A DNA stretch of 64,000 nucleotides from contig DIJC01000015.1 of NCBI GenBank assembly GCA_002421005.1, forward strand, positions 83,715 to 147,714. Reading direction: 5' to 3'. Each line of letters begins with the position of its first letter. The first letter of the stretch is position 1. This DNA is from Enterobacteriaceae bacterium UBA5654 (GTDB lineage Bacteria; Pseudomonadota; Gammaproteobacteria; Enterobacterales; Enterobacteriaceae). Under the pieces are notes generated by a model. It saw only the letters and a list, made by a program, of their open reading frames with translations, was not told the DNA's origin and ran no database searches. This document shows positions 42,824 to 52,038 of this stretch, piece by piece. The position numbers and the translations under genes are program-made.

Positions 42824-43404
42824 TTATTTTCCTTTAGATCATCCAGAGACATATTCAGCTCGACAATATTTACCACAGGTTGGCCGAGAAAGCTGAACAG
42901 CGGTTTCTGCGTGGCACGGGCGATGAGCGGTGCGATCTGTTCTGCCGACAGATCCCGCGCCTTCGCCACGCGCGGCAGTTGCCACAGCACGGCCTGCGGC
43001 GTCAGATGATTATCCAGTCCGCTGCCCGACGCGGTGACCAGTTCCACCGGAACGGCAGGCACGGCGTCGGGATTGGCGGCCCGCAGCGCCTGCACGCGCT
43101 CGCGGATAGCGTTATCCTGCGCCGGATTGCTGACCGCGAGGTTGCTGCCGCCGGACGCGGACGGATTATAGGGCGCGTCAGCGGTCGCGGACGGACGACC
43201 ATGAAAATAGTCGGGGCGGGTAAAATCCTGGCCTATCAGCCGCGAGCCGCGCAGCCCGTCCGCCGACTGGATCAGGGAACCGTTAGCGTTATCGTGGAAC
43301 CACCACTGCCCCAGCGCGGTGGTGAGCAGCGGATAAAGCCCGCCGGTAATCAGCGTCAGTAAAATCAGCAGGGAAAGAGCAGGTCGAATCAGACGCATAC
43401 ACAC
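42820..43404 (-). CDS. kdpC: KdpC, K+-transporting ATPase subunit C
   Basis: A 194-residue subunit with one N-terminal membrane helix (about 7-27, LSLLILLTLITGGLYPLL) and a periplasmic domain. It assists potassium binding to KdpA. Four residues longer than E. coli KdpC. It begins one base after the kdpB stop and overlaps kdpD by four bases. Confidence 0.96.
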   Translation of the reverse strand: MCMRLIRPALSLLILLTLITGGLYPLLTTALGQWWFHDNANGSLIQSADGLRGSRLIGQDFTRPDYFHGRPSATADAPYNPSASGGSNLAVSNPAQDNAIRERVQALRAANPDAVPAVPVELVTASGSGLDNHLTPQAVLWQLPRVAKARDLSAEQIAPLIARATQKPLFSFLGQPVVNIVELNMSLDDLKENK

Positions 43405-43405
43405 C

Positions 43406-45454
43406 TCACGCCAGACCCAGCAGGGTCAATAATAAATCAATAAGTTTGATGCCAATAAACGGCACCACCAGGCCACCGAGACCGTAGATCAGCAAATTAC
43501 GCCGCAGCATGGCGGACGCGGAGAGCGGTTTATAGCTCACGCCGCGCAGCGCCAGCGGGATCAGGAAGACGATAATCAGCGCATTGAATATCACCGCGCT
43601 CAGAATGGCGGACACCGGCGAATGCAGGTGCATAATATTCAGCACGCCAATCTGCGGCCAGGTGGCGGCGAAAGCTGCCGGAATAATGGCGAAATATTTA
43701 GCGATGTCGTTAGCGAGACTGAACGTGGTCAGCGAGCCGCGCGTCATCAGCATCTGCTTACCGATATGCACCACTTCAATCAGCTTGGTGGGGTTGGAGT
43801 CCAGATCCACCATATTGCCCGCTTCTTTCGCCGCCTGGGTGCCGGAATTCATCGCCACCGCCACGTCCGCCTGCGCCAGCGCCGGGGCGTCGTTGGTGCC
43901 GTCGCCGGTCATCGCCACCAGCCGCCCTTCGGCCTGATACTGGCGGATCAGCGCCAGCTTGGCTTCCGGCGTGGCCTCCGCCAGAAAATCATCCACTCCC
44001 GCCTCGGCGGCAATGGCGGCGGCGGTGAGGCTGTTATCGCCGGTGATCATGACGGTTTTGATCCCCATCTGCCGCAGCCGGGCAAAGCGTTCTTTAATGC
44101 CGCCCTTGACGATATCTTTCAGGGCAATCACCCCCAGCACCCGCGCGCCTTCCGCCACCACCAGCGGGGTGGCACCCTGCCGGGCGACGTCTTCAACGCG
44201 CTGGTTAACCTCGGCAGGAAACTGGCCGCCGTTGGCATCCACATGGCGGCGAATGGCGTCAACGGAGCCTTTACGGATCGTCCGCTCATCCACGTTAATT
44301 CCGCTCATCCGCGTCTGGGCGGTGAAGGGAATGAAGGTGGCGTGCAGCGACTGAACATCGCGCTCGCGCAGGTTAAACCGCTGCTTCGCCAGCACCACAA
44401 TGCTGCGGCCTTCCGGGGTTTCATCCGCCAGTGACGCCAGCTGTGCGGCGTCGGCAAGCGTGCGTTCCTCGACGCCCTGCGCCGGAATAAACTCCGATGC
44501 CTGGCGGTTGCCCAGCGTAATGGTGCCGGTTTTATCCAGCAGCAGCACGTCAACGTCCCCGGCGGCTTCAACCGCGCGCCCGCTGGTGGCGATGACGTTA
44601 GCCCCGAGCATCCGGCTCATCCCGGCGATGCCGATAGCTGACAGCAGACCGCCGATAGTGGTCGGGATCAGACACACCAGCAGCGCCACCAGCACCGTCA
44701 CGCTCACCGGCTCGCCCGCCCAGGCCGAGAACGGCCACAGCGTGGCGGTCGCCAGCAGGAAGACAATGGTCAGCGCAATCAGCAGGATCGTCAGGGCGAT
44801 TTCGTTAGGGGTTTTACGCCGCTGCGCGCCCTCGACCATGGCGATCATCCGGTCAAGAAAGGTTTCACCCGGATTAACGCTGCACGTAATCACCAGCCAG
44901 TCGGAAAGAATGCGCGTGCCGCCGGTGACAGAGGCGAAATCGCCGCCTGACTCACGGATCACCGGCGCGGATTCCCCGGTGATGGCGCTTTCATCAACCG
45001 ATGCGCCGCCTTCGACCACTTCGCCATCGCAGGGGATAATATCGCCAGCTTCAACCCGCACAATATCCCCCTTGCGCAGCGACGCCGCCGGGACGCGCTC
45101 GCCTTTTGCCTGAGACGAGGGCGCGTCCAGCTTCCACGCAAACGCCGTTTTTTGCACGCCTTTCAGACTGCTGGCCTGGGCTTTACTGCGTCCTTCCGCC
45201 ATCGCCTCGGCAAAGTTGGCGAACAGTACGGTAAACCACAGCCACAGGCTGACCGCGCCCGTAAAGCGCGCGTCGCCGGTTAACTGTCCGGCAAGCATGG
45301 CTATCGCCAGCCCGCTGGTCAGCACGCTCCCTATCCAGACGACAAACATCACCGGGTTACGTAACTGGATATGCGGACTCAATTTTTTTAGCGAATCGAT
45401 CGTCGCCTGCCGAATCAGCGCGGGTTCAAACAGCGCCTGTTTCCTGCGATTCAT
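43406..45454 (-). CDS. kdpB: KdpB, K+-transporting P-type ATPase catalytic subunit
   Basis: A 682-residue P-type ATPase, same length as E. coli KdpB. The phosphorylated aspartate is D307 in DKTGT; the actuator motif TGES and hinge motif GDGTNDAP are present. It hydrolyses ATP to drive K+ through KdpA. The start MNRRKQALFEP is 20 bases after the kdpA stop; a much longer in-frame extension runs back into kdpA in another frame and is rejected. The first 120 residues diverge more from E. coli than the rest. Confidence 0.97.
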   Translation of the reverse strand: MNRRKQALFEPALIRQATIDSLKKLSPHIQLRNPVMFVVWIGSVLTSGLAIAMLAGQLTGDARFTGAVSLWLWFTVLFANFAEAMAEGRSKAQASSLKGVQKTAFAWKLDAPSSQAKGERVPAASLRKGDIVRVEAGDIIPCDGEVVEGGASVDESAITGESAPVIRESGGDFASVTGGTRILSDWLVITCSVNPGETFLDRMIAMVEGAQRRKTPNEIALTILLIALTIVFLLATATLWPFSAWAGEPVSVTVLVALLVCLIPTTIGGLLSAIGIAGMSRMLGANVIATSGRAVEAAGDVDVLLLDKTGTITLGNRQASEFIPAQGVEERTLADAAQLASLADETPEGRSIVVLAKQRFNLRERDVQSLHATFIPFTAQTRMSGINVDERTIRKGSVDAIRRHVDANGGQFPAEVNQRVEDVARQGATPLVVAEGARVLGVIALKDIVKGGIKERFARLRQMGIKTVMITGDNSLTAAAIAAEAGVDDFLAEATPEAKLALIRQYQAEGRLVAMTGDGTNDAPALAQADVAVAMNSGTQAAKEAGNMVDLDSNPTKLIEVVHIGKQMLMTRGSLTTFSLANDIAKYFAIIPAAFAATWPQIGVLNIMHLHSPVSAILSAVIFNALIIVFLIPLALRGVSYKPLSASAMLRRNLLIYGLGGLVVPFIGIKLIDLLLTLLGLA

Positions 45455-45474
45455 AGTTAAATGCTCCACCTGAC

Positions 45475-47154
45475 TCAACGTAACGAGAGAAGTTCTGCCA
45501 CCGGCCCGGAGACCAGCGCGGGGATAAAGGTCAACGCGCCGACCAGCAGCACTGTCCCGGTCAGTAAGCCAACAAACAGCGCGCCGGATGTGACCAGCGT
45601 CCCGGCGCTGGCGGGCTGGATTTTTTTGCTGACCAGCGAACCGGCAATCGCCATCACCGGGATGATGACGCCGAAGCGACCCACCCACATGCAGAACGCC
45701 AGCAGGCAGTTCCAGAAGGGCGTGTTCGCGCTGAGTCCGGCAAAGGCGCTGCCGTTATTGTTGGCGGCAGAAGACACCGCATACAGCACTTCGCTGAAGC
45801 CATGCGCGCCAGGGTTAAACATGCCGCTGCGCCCGGCATCGGTCATCATGGCGAGCGCCGTGCCGCCCAGTACCAGCGCCGGGGTGACGAGGATCGCCAG
45901 CGCGGTCATTTTCATTTCCCGGACATAGATTTTTTTACCGAGGTATTCCGGCGTGCGCCCGGTCATTAGCCCGGCGATAAACACCGCCAGCAGCACGAAC
46001 AGCAGCATCCCGTACAGACCAGAGCCCACGCCGCCAAACACCACCTCGCCGATTTGCATCAGCCATAGCGGCACCATGCCGCCCAGCGCGGTGAACGAGT
46101 CGTGCATGGCATTAACCGCCCCGCACGATGCGGCGGTCGTCACCACCGCAAACAGGCTGCTGGCGAGAATACCGAAGCGGCTTTCCTTGCCTTCCATATT
46201 CAGGCTACCGTCCGCGCCGAGCGGGATCAGATGTGGATTGCCCACGCTCTCCGCCCACATCACCACGGCGGCGCTGACGATGAAAATCAGCGTCATTGCC
46301 CACAGCAAGGTGTGCCCCTGACGGCGGTCGCCCACCGCTTCGCCAAACGCAAAGCACAGCGCGGCGGGAATGATGAAAATCGCCAGCATCTGAACGAAAT
46401 TGGTCAACGCGGTCGGGTTTTCAAACGGATGCGAAGAGTTGGCATTAAAGAAGCCGCCGCCGTTGGTGCCGAGCATTTTGATCGCTTCCTGCGAGGCGAC
46501 CGGTCCCATCGGCAGCCAGTGCTGCACGCCTTCCAGCGACGTTACCGATTGGTACGGCAGCAGATTCTGCAGGCTCCCCTGCTGGATAAAAAACAGCGCG
46601 AGGACAAGCGACAGCGGCAGCAGCACCCAGAGGGTAATGCGGGTCAAATCCACCCACGCGTTGCCGAGCGTACTCATACTGCGGCGGGCGAAGGCGCGGG
46701 TCAGCGCAAACACCACCGCAATCCCGCTGGCAGCGGAAAGAAAGTTTTGCACCGTCAGCCCCACCATCTGGCTGAAATAGCTCATCGTGCTTTCGCCGCT
46801 GTAGGATTGCCAGTTGGTATTGGCGACAAAACTGACGGCGGTATTCAGCGCCAGATGCCAGGACAGGCCGGGCAGTTGCTGCGGGTTTAACGGCAGCGAT
46901 CCCTGCATCATCAGCAGAACAAACAGCACCAGCAGACCCAGCAGGTTAAACAGCAGTATCGCCCACAAATAATGACGCCAGCTCATCTCCTCGTCTGAAA
47001 CGCCGAGCAGCCGCCAGAGGGTTTTTTCCACTGGCAGCGCGCCCGGCAGAGTATGTCCGGCGATCATGCGCGCCAGTAATGTCCCCAGCGGACGCGCCGC
47101 CAGCATCAGCACCAGCAAAAAACTGGCAATCAATAAAAATCCTTGCGCCGCCAT
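45475..47154 (-). CDS. kdpA: KdpA, K+-transporting ATPase subunit A (channel-like)
   Basis: A 559-residue membrane protein of the superfamily of K+ transporters, about ten membrane helices. Four degenerate selectivity-filter loops are visible, for example NTNWQSYSGE, GTNGGGFFNANS, SCGAVNAMHDS and ANNNGSAFAG. It binds and passes K+. Two residues longer than E. coli KdpA. Its ATG overlaps the kdpF stop (TGATG). Confidence 0.97.
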   Translation of the reverse strand: MAAQGFLLIASFLLVLMLAARPLGTLLARMIAGHTLPGALPVEKTLWRLLGVSDEEMSWRHYLWAILLFNLLGLLVLFVLLMMQGSLPLNPQQLPGLSWHLALNTAVSFVANTNWQSYSGESTMSYFSQMVGLTVQNFLSAASGIAVVFALTRAFARRSMSTLGNAWVDLTRITLWVLLPLSLVLALFFIQQGSLQNLLPYQSVTSLEGVQHWLPMGPVASQEAIKMLGTNGGGFFNANSSHPFENPTALTNFVQMLAIFIIPAALCFAFGEAVGDRRQGHTLLWAMTLIFIVSAAVVMWAESVGNPHLIPLGADGSLNMEGKESRFGILASSLFAVVTTAASCGAVNAMHDSFTALGGMVPLWLMQIGEVVFGGVGSGLYGMLLFVLLAVFIAGLMTGRTPEYLGKKIYVREMKMTALAILVTPALVLGGTALAMMTDAGRSGMFNPGAHGFSEVLYAVSSAANNNGSAFAGLSANTPFWNCLLAFCMWVGRFGVIIPVMAIAGSLVSKKIQPASAGTLVTSGALFVGLLTGTVLLVGALTFIPALVSGPVAELLSLR

Positions 47155-47243
47155 CAGAATGCCTCCGCATTAATCAGGGCATAAATCAGCCACGCCAGTA
47201 ACAGGATCACCAGCACCACGCCAGCTATCACGCCTGCACCCAC
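47154..47243 (-). CDS. kdpF: KdpF, small stabilising subunit of Kdp
   Basis: A 29-residue hydrophobic peptide. It starts at a GTG preceded by GGAGGT and reads (V/M)GAGVIAGVVLVILLL and on to INAEAF, almost the E. coli KdpF sequence. It is a single membrane helix at the KdpA-KdpB interface. The stop overlaps the kdpA start. First gene of kdpFABC, too short for usual calling thresholds. Confidence 0.93.
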   Translation of the reverse strand: MGAGVIAGVVLVILLLAWLIYALINAEAF

Positions 47244-47321
47244 AGGTCACCTCCACAGTGATTAGGTTAATGCGGTGAAGATAGAGGTCGGCGCGCAAAG
47301 ATTTTGCAAAAATCAGTGGGT

Positions 47322-47345
47322 GGGATGTAAAAAAAGTATAAAAAT
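47322..47345 (-). promoter_or_regulatory. KdpE-binding site upstream of kdpF
   Basis: The minus strand reads ATTTTTATACTTTTTTTACA then TCCC, matching the T-rich KdpE box of the E. coli kdp promoter. It sits about 80-100 bases upstream of kdpF. The gap 47244-47543 between kdpF and ybfA holds no other gene. Confidence 0.8.
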
Positions 47346-47543
47346 CGAAATACCCATTATTTAACTAATGATTAGTATTCTTTTAACTTTTATGTAACTT
47401 AATTACCAAAGTGAGCAAATTTTTTTAGGAAATCCTTAAAAAAAGTGGTCGGATGAGTAGTAAAATTACGCGCAAAGCGGTACTATTTTAGCCAGACAAC
47501 GATTTCCGGTTAACGTTACCGGCCAACTTAAGGGGAGAATAAT

Positions 47544-47750
47544 ATGGACATGTATAAAGAATATTCCGCAAGCACCGTGTTGATTCGTCGCATTTTCGCC
47601 CTGGTGGCGGGGATTGTCGCGTTACCGGTCCTGCTTTTCTGGAAAGATCGCGCTCGTTTCTACAGCTATCTGCATCGTATCTGGTCTAAAACCAGCGAGA
47701 AGCCCGTATGGATGGATCAGGCTGAAAAAGCAGCCTGTGATTTTTATTAA
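47544..47750 (+). CDS. ybfA: YbfA, small membrane protein of unknown function
   Basis: A 68-residue protein of the same length as E. coli YbfA. The first 15 residues diverge; the remainder (LFWKDRARFYSYLHRIWSKT, PVWMDQAEKA) is conserved. One hydrophobic segment lies at about 15-32. Divergent from kdpFABC, and E. coli ybfA responds to KdpE. Function unknown. Confidence 0.9.
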   Translation: MDMYKEYSASTVLIRRIFALVAGIVALPVLLFWKDRARFYSYLHRIWSKTSEKPVWMDQAEKAACDFY

Positions 47751-47800
47751 TCAGACTACAAAGACTACACGCAGCAAAAAAATAATAATTCCATCCTTTC

Positions 47801-47834
47801 ACGGCCCGTCTTTTACAGACGGGCCGTTTTTTTT
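47801..47834 (+). terminator. Terminator of ybfA
   Basis: ACGGCCCGTC-TTTTACA-GACGGGCCGT, a 10-bp perfect stem followed by seven Ts. Confidence 0.93.
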
Positions 47835-47880
47835 ATCTGGCTCTGACTACACTTACCTTTGAGAGTGAAAAGGAGCCGTT

Positions 47881-48837
47881 ATGAGTAACAAAATTCCTGT
47901 TGGCGTCAGTGCCTGCGTACTGGGAGAGCAGGTCCGTTTTGATGGCGGACACAAGCGGCTGATTTTCGCCGTGGATGAACTGGCACCCTGGGTTCAGTTT
48001 GAACCCGTCTGCCCGGAAGTGGGTATTGGCCTGCCGGTGCCGCGTCCGGCGCTGCGGCTGGTCAAAAACAATGAGGGCGACATCAGCCTGCGCTTCAGCG
48101 ACAAGCGCGAAGGTGATTTAACCGCCAGCATGGAGAACTTTACCCGTCAGCGCATCCGCCGCTTCGAATATCTTTGCGGCTACATCGTCTGCGCCAAATC
48201 CCCCAGCTGCGGGATGGAGCGGGTGAGGGTGTATGAGGAAGAGGGGAAGAATAACCGTAAAGCCGGGCGCGGCATTTATACTCGCATCCTGATGGAAACC
48301 TTTCCGTGGCTGCCGGTTGAAGAGGACGGTCGCCTTCAGGACCCGCTGCTGCGCGAGAATTTCGTCGAGCGCATTTACGCGCTGCACGAACTGAACAGCC
48401 TGCGCGAGGCAGGTCTGACCCGTGGCGATCTGATTGCCTTTCACAGCCGCTACAAGCTGCTGTTACTGGCGCATTCCCAGCCGAAGTACCGCGAACTTGG
48501 GCGCTTCGTGGCGGCGGTCAATGAATGGGATTCGCTGGAGGCGTATTTCGTGGAATACCGTCAGCGGCTGATGGATTTGATGGCGATGCCGACCTCGCGG
48601 CGCAACCATACCAACGTCCTCATGCACGTTCAGGGCTACTTTCGTAAACAGCTTAATTCCCGGCAGCGCCAGGAACTGGCCGCGCTCATTGACCGCTACC
48701 GCCAGGGACTTCAGCCGCTGCTGGCCCCGGTTACGCTGATCAAACATTACATGGCTGAATACCCGGATGCTTATCTGGCAGGACAGCGCTATTTCGATCC
48801 CTGGCCCGAAGAATTACGCCTGCGTTACGGACATTAA
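47881..48837 (+). CDS. ybgA: Long-form YbgA, DUF523-DUF1722 protein
   Basis: A 318-residue two-domain protein. Residues about 1-150 fit DUF523 (PVGVSACVLGEQVRFDGGHK, CPEVGIGLPVPR, AKSPSCGMERV, with C12 and further conserved cysteines). Residues about 195-310 fit DUF1722 (HSRYKLLLLAHSQPKYRELG, RNHTNVLMHVQGYF). E. coli K-12 YbgA has only the second domain (169 residues); the long form occurs in Salmonella and others. It ends three bases before the photolyase start, so a link to phr is likely. The chemical function is unknown. Confidence 0.92.
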   Translation: MSNKIPVGVSACVLGEQVRFDGGHKRLIFAVDELAPWVQFEPVCPEVGIGLPVPRPALRLVKNNEGDISLRFSDKREGDLTASMENFTRQRIRRFEYLCGYIVCAKSPSCGMERVRVYEEEGKNNRKAGRGIYTRILMETFPWLPVEEDGRLQDPLLRENFVERIYALHELNSLREAGLTRGDLIAFHSRYKLLLLAHSQPKYRELGRFVAAVNEWDSLEAYFVEYRQRLMDLMAMPTSRRNHTNVLMHVQGYFRKQLNSRQRQELAALIDRYRQGLQPLLAPVTLIKHYMAEYPDAYLAGQRYFDPWPEELRLRYGH

Positions 48838-48840
48838 TTT

Positions 48841-50268
48841 ATGACTACTCATCTGGTCTGGTTTCGGGCAGACCTGCGTCTGCATGACAATTTTGCGCTG
48901 GCGGCGGCGTGTCGGGATCGGCACGCCAGAGTGCTGGCGCTCTTTATCGCCACCCCCGAACAGTGGCGAACGCATAACCTCGCCCCGCGTCAGGCCGCGT
49001 TGTTGACCTCCCAGCTCAACGCGCTGCGCCAGACGCTGGCACAGAAGGGCATCGCGCTGATTTATAAAGAAGCAGCGGATTTTACGGCCAGCCTCGAAAC
49101 CGTTAAGCAGGTTTGCGAGCAGGAACAGGTCAGCGATCTGTTTTACAACTATCAGTATGAACTCAATGAGCGGCAACGCGATGCGGCGCTGGAAAAAGCG
49201 TTAAGCGGGGTGATTTGCCAGGGTTTTGACGATAGCGTGATGCTGTCACCCGGCAGCGTAATGACCGGTAATCAGCAGATGTATAAGGTGTTTACGCCGT
49301 TTAAAAATGCCTTTCTGCGCCGCCTGATGGACGGTTTGCCGGAGTGCGTGGCGGCACCGAAAGTGCGCGAGAGTGGAGCACTGGAGCCACCCGCTACACC
49401 GATCACCATTAACTATCCGCAGGAGGCGTTTGATCCTGACCTCTTCGCCCCGGATGAAGCGTCCGCTCTTGAGCGGCTGCGCGAGTTTTGCCGTAGCGGA
49501 GCCGCAGAGTACGCGCAGCGTCGCGATTACCCGGCGATTGATGGCACCAGCCGCCTGTCGGCCTGTCTCACGCTGGGGATGCTGTCGCCGCGTCAGTGTC
49601 TGCATCGCCTGCTGGCGGAGCAGCCGGACGCGCTGGCGGGCGGGGCCGGGGCCGTCTGGCTGAACGAGCTGGTCTGGCGCGAATTCTACCGTCATCTGAT
49701 GACCTGGAATCCGCAGCTTTGCCGCTACCGTCCGTTTATTCGCTGGACCGATAACGTCAAATGGCAGCATGACGACGCGCTACTTGAGGCCTGGCAGCAG
49801 GGCAAAACCGGCTATCCGATAGTTGATGCTGCCATGCGGCAGATGAACGCCACCGGCTGGATGCATAACCGCCTGCGGATGATCGCCGCCAGTTTCCTGG
49901 TTAAAGATTTGCTGATCGACTGGCGCAGCGGCGAGCGTTATTTCATGTCGCAACTGATTGACGGCGATCTGGCGGCCAACAACGGCGGCTGGCAATGGGC
50001 CGCTTCCACCGGCACCGACGCCGCGCCCTATTTTCGCATCTTCAATCCGACGACCCAGGGCGAGAAGTTTGACCGCGACGGCGAATTTATCCGCACGTGG
50101 CTGCCGGAGCTCAAAGCGGTGCCGGGAAAAGCAGTGCATACCCCGTGGGAGTGGGCGGAGAAGAACGGCGTCACGCTCGATTACCCGCGCCCGGTGGTGG
50201 ACCATAAACAGGCGCGCAAAACGACGCTTGCCGCGTATGAGGCGGCGCGGAAGGGGGAGTCCGCATAA
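48841..50268 (+). CDS. phr: PhrB, CPD DNA photolyase
   Basis: A 475-residue photolyase that uses blue light and FADH- to split cyclobutane pyrimidine dimers. The N-terminal antenna domain (1-130) starts LVWFRADLRLHDN. The FAD domain includes TGYPIVDAAMRQMNATGWMH, the active-site part NNGGWQWAASTGTDAAP and FNPTTQGEKFD. Tryptophans of the electron-transfer chain are in these conserved blocks. Three residues longer than E. coli PhrB. Directly behind ybgA. Confidence 0.97.
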   Translation: MTTHLVWFRADLRLHDNFALAAACRDRHARVLALFIATPEQWRTHNLAPRQAALLTSQLNALRQTLAQKGIALIYKEAADFTASLETVKQVCEQEQVSDLFYNYQYELNERQRDAALEKALSGVICQGFDDSVMLSPGSVMTGNQQMYKVFTPFKNAFLRRLMDGLPECVAAPKVRESGALEPPATPITINYPQEAFDPDLFAPDEASALERLREFCRSGAAEYAQRRDYPAIDGTSRLSACLTLGMLSPRQCLHRLLAEQPDALAGGAGAVWLNELVWREFYRHLMTWNPQLCRYRPFIRWTDNVKWQHDDALLEAWQQGKTGYPIVDAAMRQMNATGWMHNRLRMIAASFLVKDLLIDWRSGERYFMSQLIDGDLAANNGGWQWAASTGTDAAPYFRIFNPTTQGEKFDRDGEFIRTWLPELKAVPGKAVHTPWEWAEKNGVTLDYPRPVVDHKQARKTTLAAYEAARKGESA

Positions 50269-50276
50269 CTCACTTT

Positions 50277-50299
50277 TAGCCCGGCAGAACGCCGGGCTA
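50277..50299. terminator. Terminator between phr and dtpD
   Basis: TAGCCCGGC-AGAAC-GCCGGGCTA, a 9-bp perfect stem between converging genes. No long T run on either strand. Confidence 0.7.
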
Positions 50300-50308
50300 T
50301 CAGTCACA

Positions 50309-51787
50309 TCAGGCGGTGGCTGCCGCCTGTTTTTTGACCCGCAGCGCCTGGTATAACCAGATCGCCAGCACCAGCCCCACGCACGCCAGTGCCCCCCAGG
50401 TGATTTCACTAAACACATCAATGTACGCATGAATGGAATAGTTGATCGCGCCGGATTCATCGAACGTGCCCTGCGACGTTCCATCGGCGATGACGCCTGC
50501 CAGATAATTGGCGATGGCCCCGGAGAAGAGCATATAAATGCCGGTTAAAACGCCGGTGACGCCAGGGATCTCAATGCGGGTAATTTGCGACATCGCTACC
50601 GGGTCGATAAACAGTTCGGCGAAGCCCATTACCGCAAGACCGAGGATCATTAACGGCATGGAGGAGTGACCATAGGTCGCAGACCAGCGGGCGCTGAGGG
50701 TCAGAATGCAGAATCCGGCGCTCATCAGGCCGAGGCCAAGGGCAAATTTTCCCCAGATGCGCACCGTGCGATTGCCGCTGACGCTCTCTTTGACCAGCCA
50801 GGCCAGCACCACGCCGCAGAGCATCACCGCAAACGCGTTTACCGACTGGAACATGGCGGTCGGCACGGCATAGCCGAGAATGTCGCGGTTCACAAAACGG
50901 TCAATATAAAGGCTGATGGAGCTTCCGCCCTGCTGGGCAAAAGCCCAGAACAGCAGGCTGAACAGGGTCAGCGTAATGATAAGCCCCAGCTCTTTGCGCT
51001 GCTTTTGTCCCGGCGCCTGACGATAAATCTTCGCCAGCACCACGGCCCCAACCACCGTTGCTGCGATGATGGCGTACACCGCCCACGCTTTCCAGAACAG
51101 GACGGTGATGCACAGCGGCGCGGCAATCAGCAACGCCAGCAGCCAGCTCCAGTTAGGTAATGCCAGCGTGCGGGTGCGAAGTGCCGCGTGATTGACGCCG
51201 GTCGTGTGGGCGAAATGACGATGACCGCACAGAAAAATGATCAGCCCCGCCACCATGCCGATGGCCGCCAGCGCGAAGCCCATCGCCCAGCTATACTCCT
51301 CCTGCACGTAGCCGCAGGCGACAGGGGCAACAATTGAGCCGACGTTACCGGCGGCATACAGCAGCGAAAAGCCCCCGTCGCGGCGCGGATCCTGTGGCTG
51401 GTACAGCTCCCCTAACAGGCAGCTGATATTCGATTTAAACAGGCCATAGCCGCAGACGATAATCGCCAGTGATAAATAGAGAAAAGCCGGCGCCATTTCG
51501 CTGGCACCGAGCACCAGATGCCCAATCGCCATTAACACTGCGCCGATCATCACCGCCATGCGGTTACCGAGGAGCTTATCTGCCAGAAAGCCGCCGAGAA
51601 TCGGCGTCACGTAGACCAGCGAACAGTACGCGCTGAACAGTTCGTAGGCGTGGTTATCATCGTATCTAAGTTGGTTGGTGAGATAGAGGATCAGCAGTGC
51701 GCGCATACCGTAAAAGCTGAAATATTCCCAAATTTGCAGCGCGACGACGTAATAAATCGCGCGCGGCTGTGCTGCTTTTTTATTCAT
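50309..51787 (-). CDS. dtpD: DtpD (YbgH), di-/tripeptide:proton symporter
   Basis: A 492-residue proton-dependent oligopeptide transporter of the POT family with 12-14 membrane helices. The first-helix signature WEYFSFYGMRALLILYLTNQL and the FYLYINIGS-like region (SLLYAAGNVGSIVAP) are present. The ATG giving MNKKAAQPRAIYY is chosen; a 33-codon extension upstream is not conserved. One residue shorter than E. coli DtpD. Divergent from ybgI. Confidence 0.95.
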   Translation of the reverse strand: MNKKAAQPRAIYYVVALQIWEYFSFYGMRALLILYLTNQLRYDDNHAYELFSAYCSLVYVTPILGGFLADKLLGNRMAVMIGAVLMAIGHLVLGASEMAPAFLYLSLAIIVCGYGLFKSNISCLLGELYQPQDPRRDGGFSLLYAAGNVGSIVAPVACGYVQEEYSWAMGFALAAIGMVAGLIIFLCGHRHFAHTTGVNHAALRTRTLALPNWSWLLALLIAAPLCITVLFWKAWAVYAIIAATVVGAVVLAKIYRQAPGQKQRKELGLIITLTLFSLLFWAFAQQGGSSISLYIDRFVNRDILGYAVPTAMFQSVNAFAVMLCGVVLAWLVKESVSGNRTVRIWGKFALGLGLMSAGFCILTLSARWSATYGHSSMPLMILGLAVMGFAELFIDPVAMSQITRIEIPGVTGVLTGIYMLFSGAIANYLAGVIADGTSQGTFDESGAINYSIHAYIDVFSEITWGALACVGLVLAIWLYQALRVKKQAAATA

Positions 51788-52038
51788 CTTAAACCCTGAC
51801 TTCTTCCCACCAGAAAGTGGGGTAATACCCGAATTATATGCTGCTGCGAGGATCAAATATTTATGCAATATGCTATCTGATTGCATAAATATACATGATT
51901 CACGTCACGCTATTCTACGCATTTTGAGGGATGAGGTCGGGGACGCGGCGGGCAAGGCGTGTGAATTGTCAGTCGACGCGCGCAGCGGAGAAGGCTATTT
52001 TATCCGGGCGTGTAAAATAAAAGATAAAGAGAGTGATG

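Noticed and set aside
48841..50268. Cryptochrome instead of photolyase
   Set aside because: Length, sequence and position match E. coli CPD photolyase PhrB, with no C-terminal extension.
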